From: Vandammella animalimorsus
Lineage (GTDB): Bacteria > Pseudomonadota > Gammaproteobacteria > Burkholderiales > Burkholderiaceae_C
Direction: 5' to 3'
NCBI RefSeq assembly: GCF_002285285.1
Contig: NZ_NSJF01000001.1
Coordinates: 248,001 to 312,000 of the forward strand
DNA: 64,000 nucleotides
Made by a program: the position numbers and the translations under genes. This document shows, in pieces, positions 63,461-64,000 of this stretch. Position 1 is the first letter of the stretch, and each line of letters begins with the position of its first letter. The notes beneath the pieces were generated by a model that ran no database searches, was not told the origin of the DNA, and was given only the letters and a program-made list of their open reading frames with translations.

Positions 63461-64000
63461 ATGGATTTTGACTACTCTGACAAGACCAAGGCCTTGCAGG
63501 ACAAGCTGCAGCAGTTCATGCAGCAGCACATCTACCCCAACGAGCAGGTCTACCACGAGGAAATGCAGGCCAATACGGCCGCCGGCAAGCGCTGGACACC
63601 GCTTCAGACCATCGAGAAGCTCAAGCCCATCGCGCGCCAGCAGGGCCTGTGGAACCTGTTTCTGCCTGTGGACACGGCCGCGGCCTCAGGCTATGAGGGC
63701 GCGGGGCTGACCAATCAGGAATACGCACCGCTGGCCGAGATCATGGGCCGCGTGCCCTGGGCCTCGGAGGTGTTCAACTGCTCGGCGCCCGACACCGGCA
63801 ACATGGAGACCCTGGCGCGCTACGGCAGCGAGGAAATCAAGCAGCGCTGGTTCAAGCCCCTGCTCGAAGGCGAAATCCGCTCGGCCTTTGCCATGACAGA
63901 GCCGGCCGTGGCCTCCAGCGACGCCACCAATATCGAGACGCGCATCGAGCGCCAGGGCGACGAATACGTCATCAATGGGCGCAAGTGGTGGATCTCTGGT
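63461..64000 (+). CDS. Acyl-CoA dehydrogenase (ACAD10/11-like), N-terminal part
   Basis: The first 180 codons of a flavin-dependent acyl-CoA dehydrogenase that continues past the window. AGAAGGAG precedes the ATG ([19 protein letters not shown]). [37 protein letters not shown] and [12 protein letters not shown] are the FAD/substrate-loop motifs of the ACAD11 branch. It is probably co-transcribed with the kinase gene before it. Confidence 0.93.
   Translation, partial: MDFDYSDKTKALQDKLQQFMQQHIYPNEQVYHEEMQANTAAGKRWTPLQTIEKLKPIARQQGLWNLFLPVDTAAASGYEGAGLTNQEYAPLAEIMGRVPWASEVFNCSAPDTGNMETLARYGSEEIKQRWFKPLLEGEIRSAFAMTEPAVASSDATNIETRIERQGDEYVINGRKWWISG

Overview
The window is chromosomal DNA from a high-GC betaproteobacterium, most likely of the family Comamonadaceae (Burkholderiales). 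This rests on gene order (lepA-lepB-DUF4845-rnc-era-recO; gmk-rpoZ-spoT; pntAA-pntAB-pntB), polyhydroxyalkanoate (PHA) genes, an IPTL-CTERM-type protein, and recurring TACAAT-type -10 boxes. Most of it is housekeeping. I see no rRNA operon, CRISPR array, intact insertion sequence, integrase or prophage.

Layout. 1-3.7 kb: the end of an RND efflux adaptor and its permease. 3.8-14.2 kb: thiolase, phasin and PHA synthase (all minus strand), interleaved with amidase/tsaE (cell wall, t6A) and queG/ygiQ-like genes. 14.4-23.3 kb (plus strand): tRNA-Met, a SpoU-type methyltransferase, a DUF1566 protein, murJ, a SirB1-family protein, proton-translocating transhydrogenase, a TonB-like lipoprotein and serB. 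23.3-27.4 kb is the only clearly accessory stretch: an AT-richer island with an unrecognised membrane protein, two more DUF1566 genes (one fused behind an IPTL-CTERM-like module) and a 7-bp tandem repeat. 27.4-32.4 kb: dinG-like helicase, tRNA-Pro, queF, ilvE, tRNA-Ser. 32.7-42.8 kb (plus): gmk-rpoZ-spoT, then lepA-lepB-DUF4845-rnc-era-recO. 42.8-55.8 kb (minus): hemH, a PAS-GGDEF-EAL protein, a run of tightly coupled genes (lolC, lolD, tatD, deoxyinosine glycosylase, spermidine-synthase-like), purL and tRNA-Arg. 56.0-64 kb (plus): nadE, a PII gene, HMG-CoA-lyase family gene, YbaK and DUF1289 proteins, an isomerase, a Crp/Fnr regulator, and an aminoglycoside-phosphotransferase-like kinase with an acyl-CoA dehydrogenase cut by the window end.

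Main points of interest. (1) NadE has lost two of the three glutaminase catalytic residues but keeps its synthetase site, and lies next to a PII gene. (2) The GGDEF-EAL protein looks inactive in both domains. (3) A protein with an internal IPTL-CTERM-like sorting signal continues into a second signal-like segment and a DUF1566 domain whose last ~70 codons have a different base composition. (4) A perfect palindrome of the CTGC-N3-GCAG type lies directly upstream of the phasin promoter, beside a second perfect palindrome. (5) A 12.7-copy heptanucleotide repeat lies upstream of the fused surface-protein gene. Coordinates and motifs were read by eye from sequence; family names come from recognition, not database searches.
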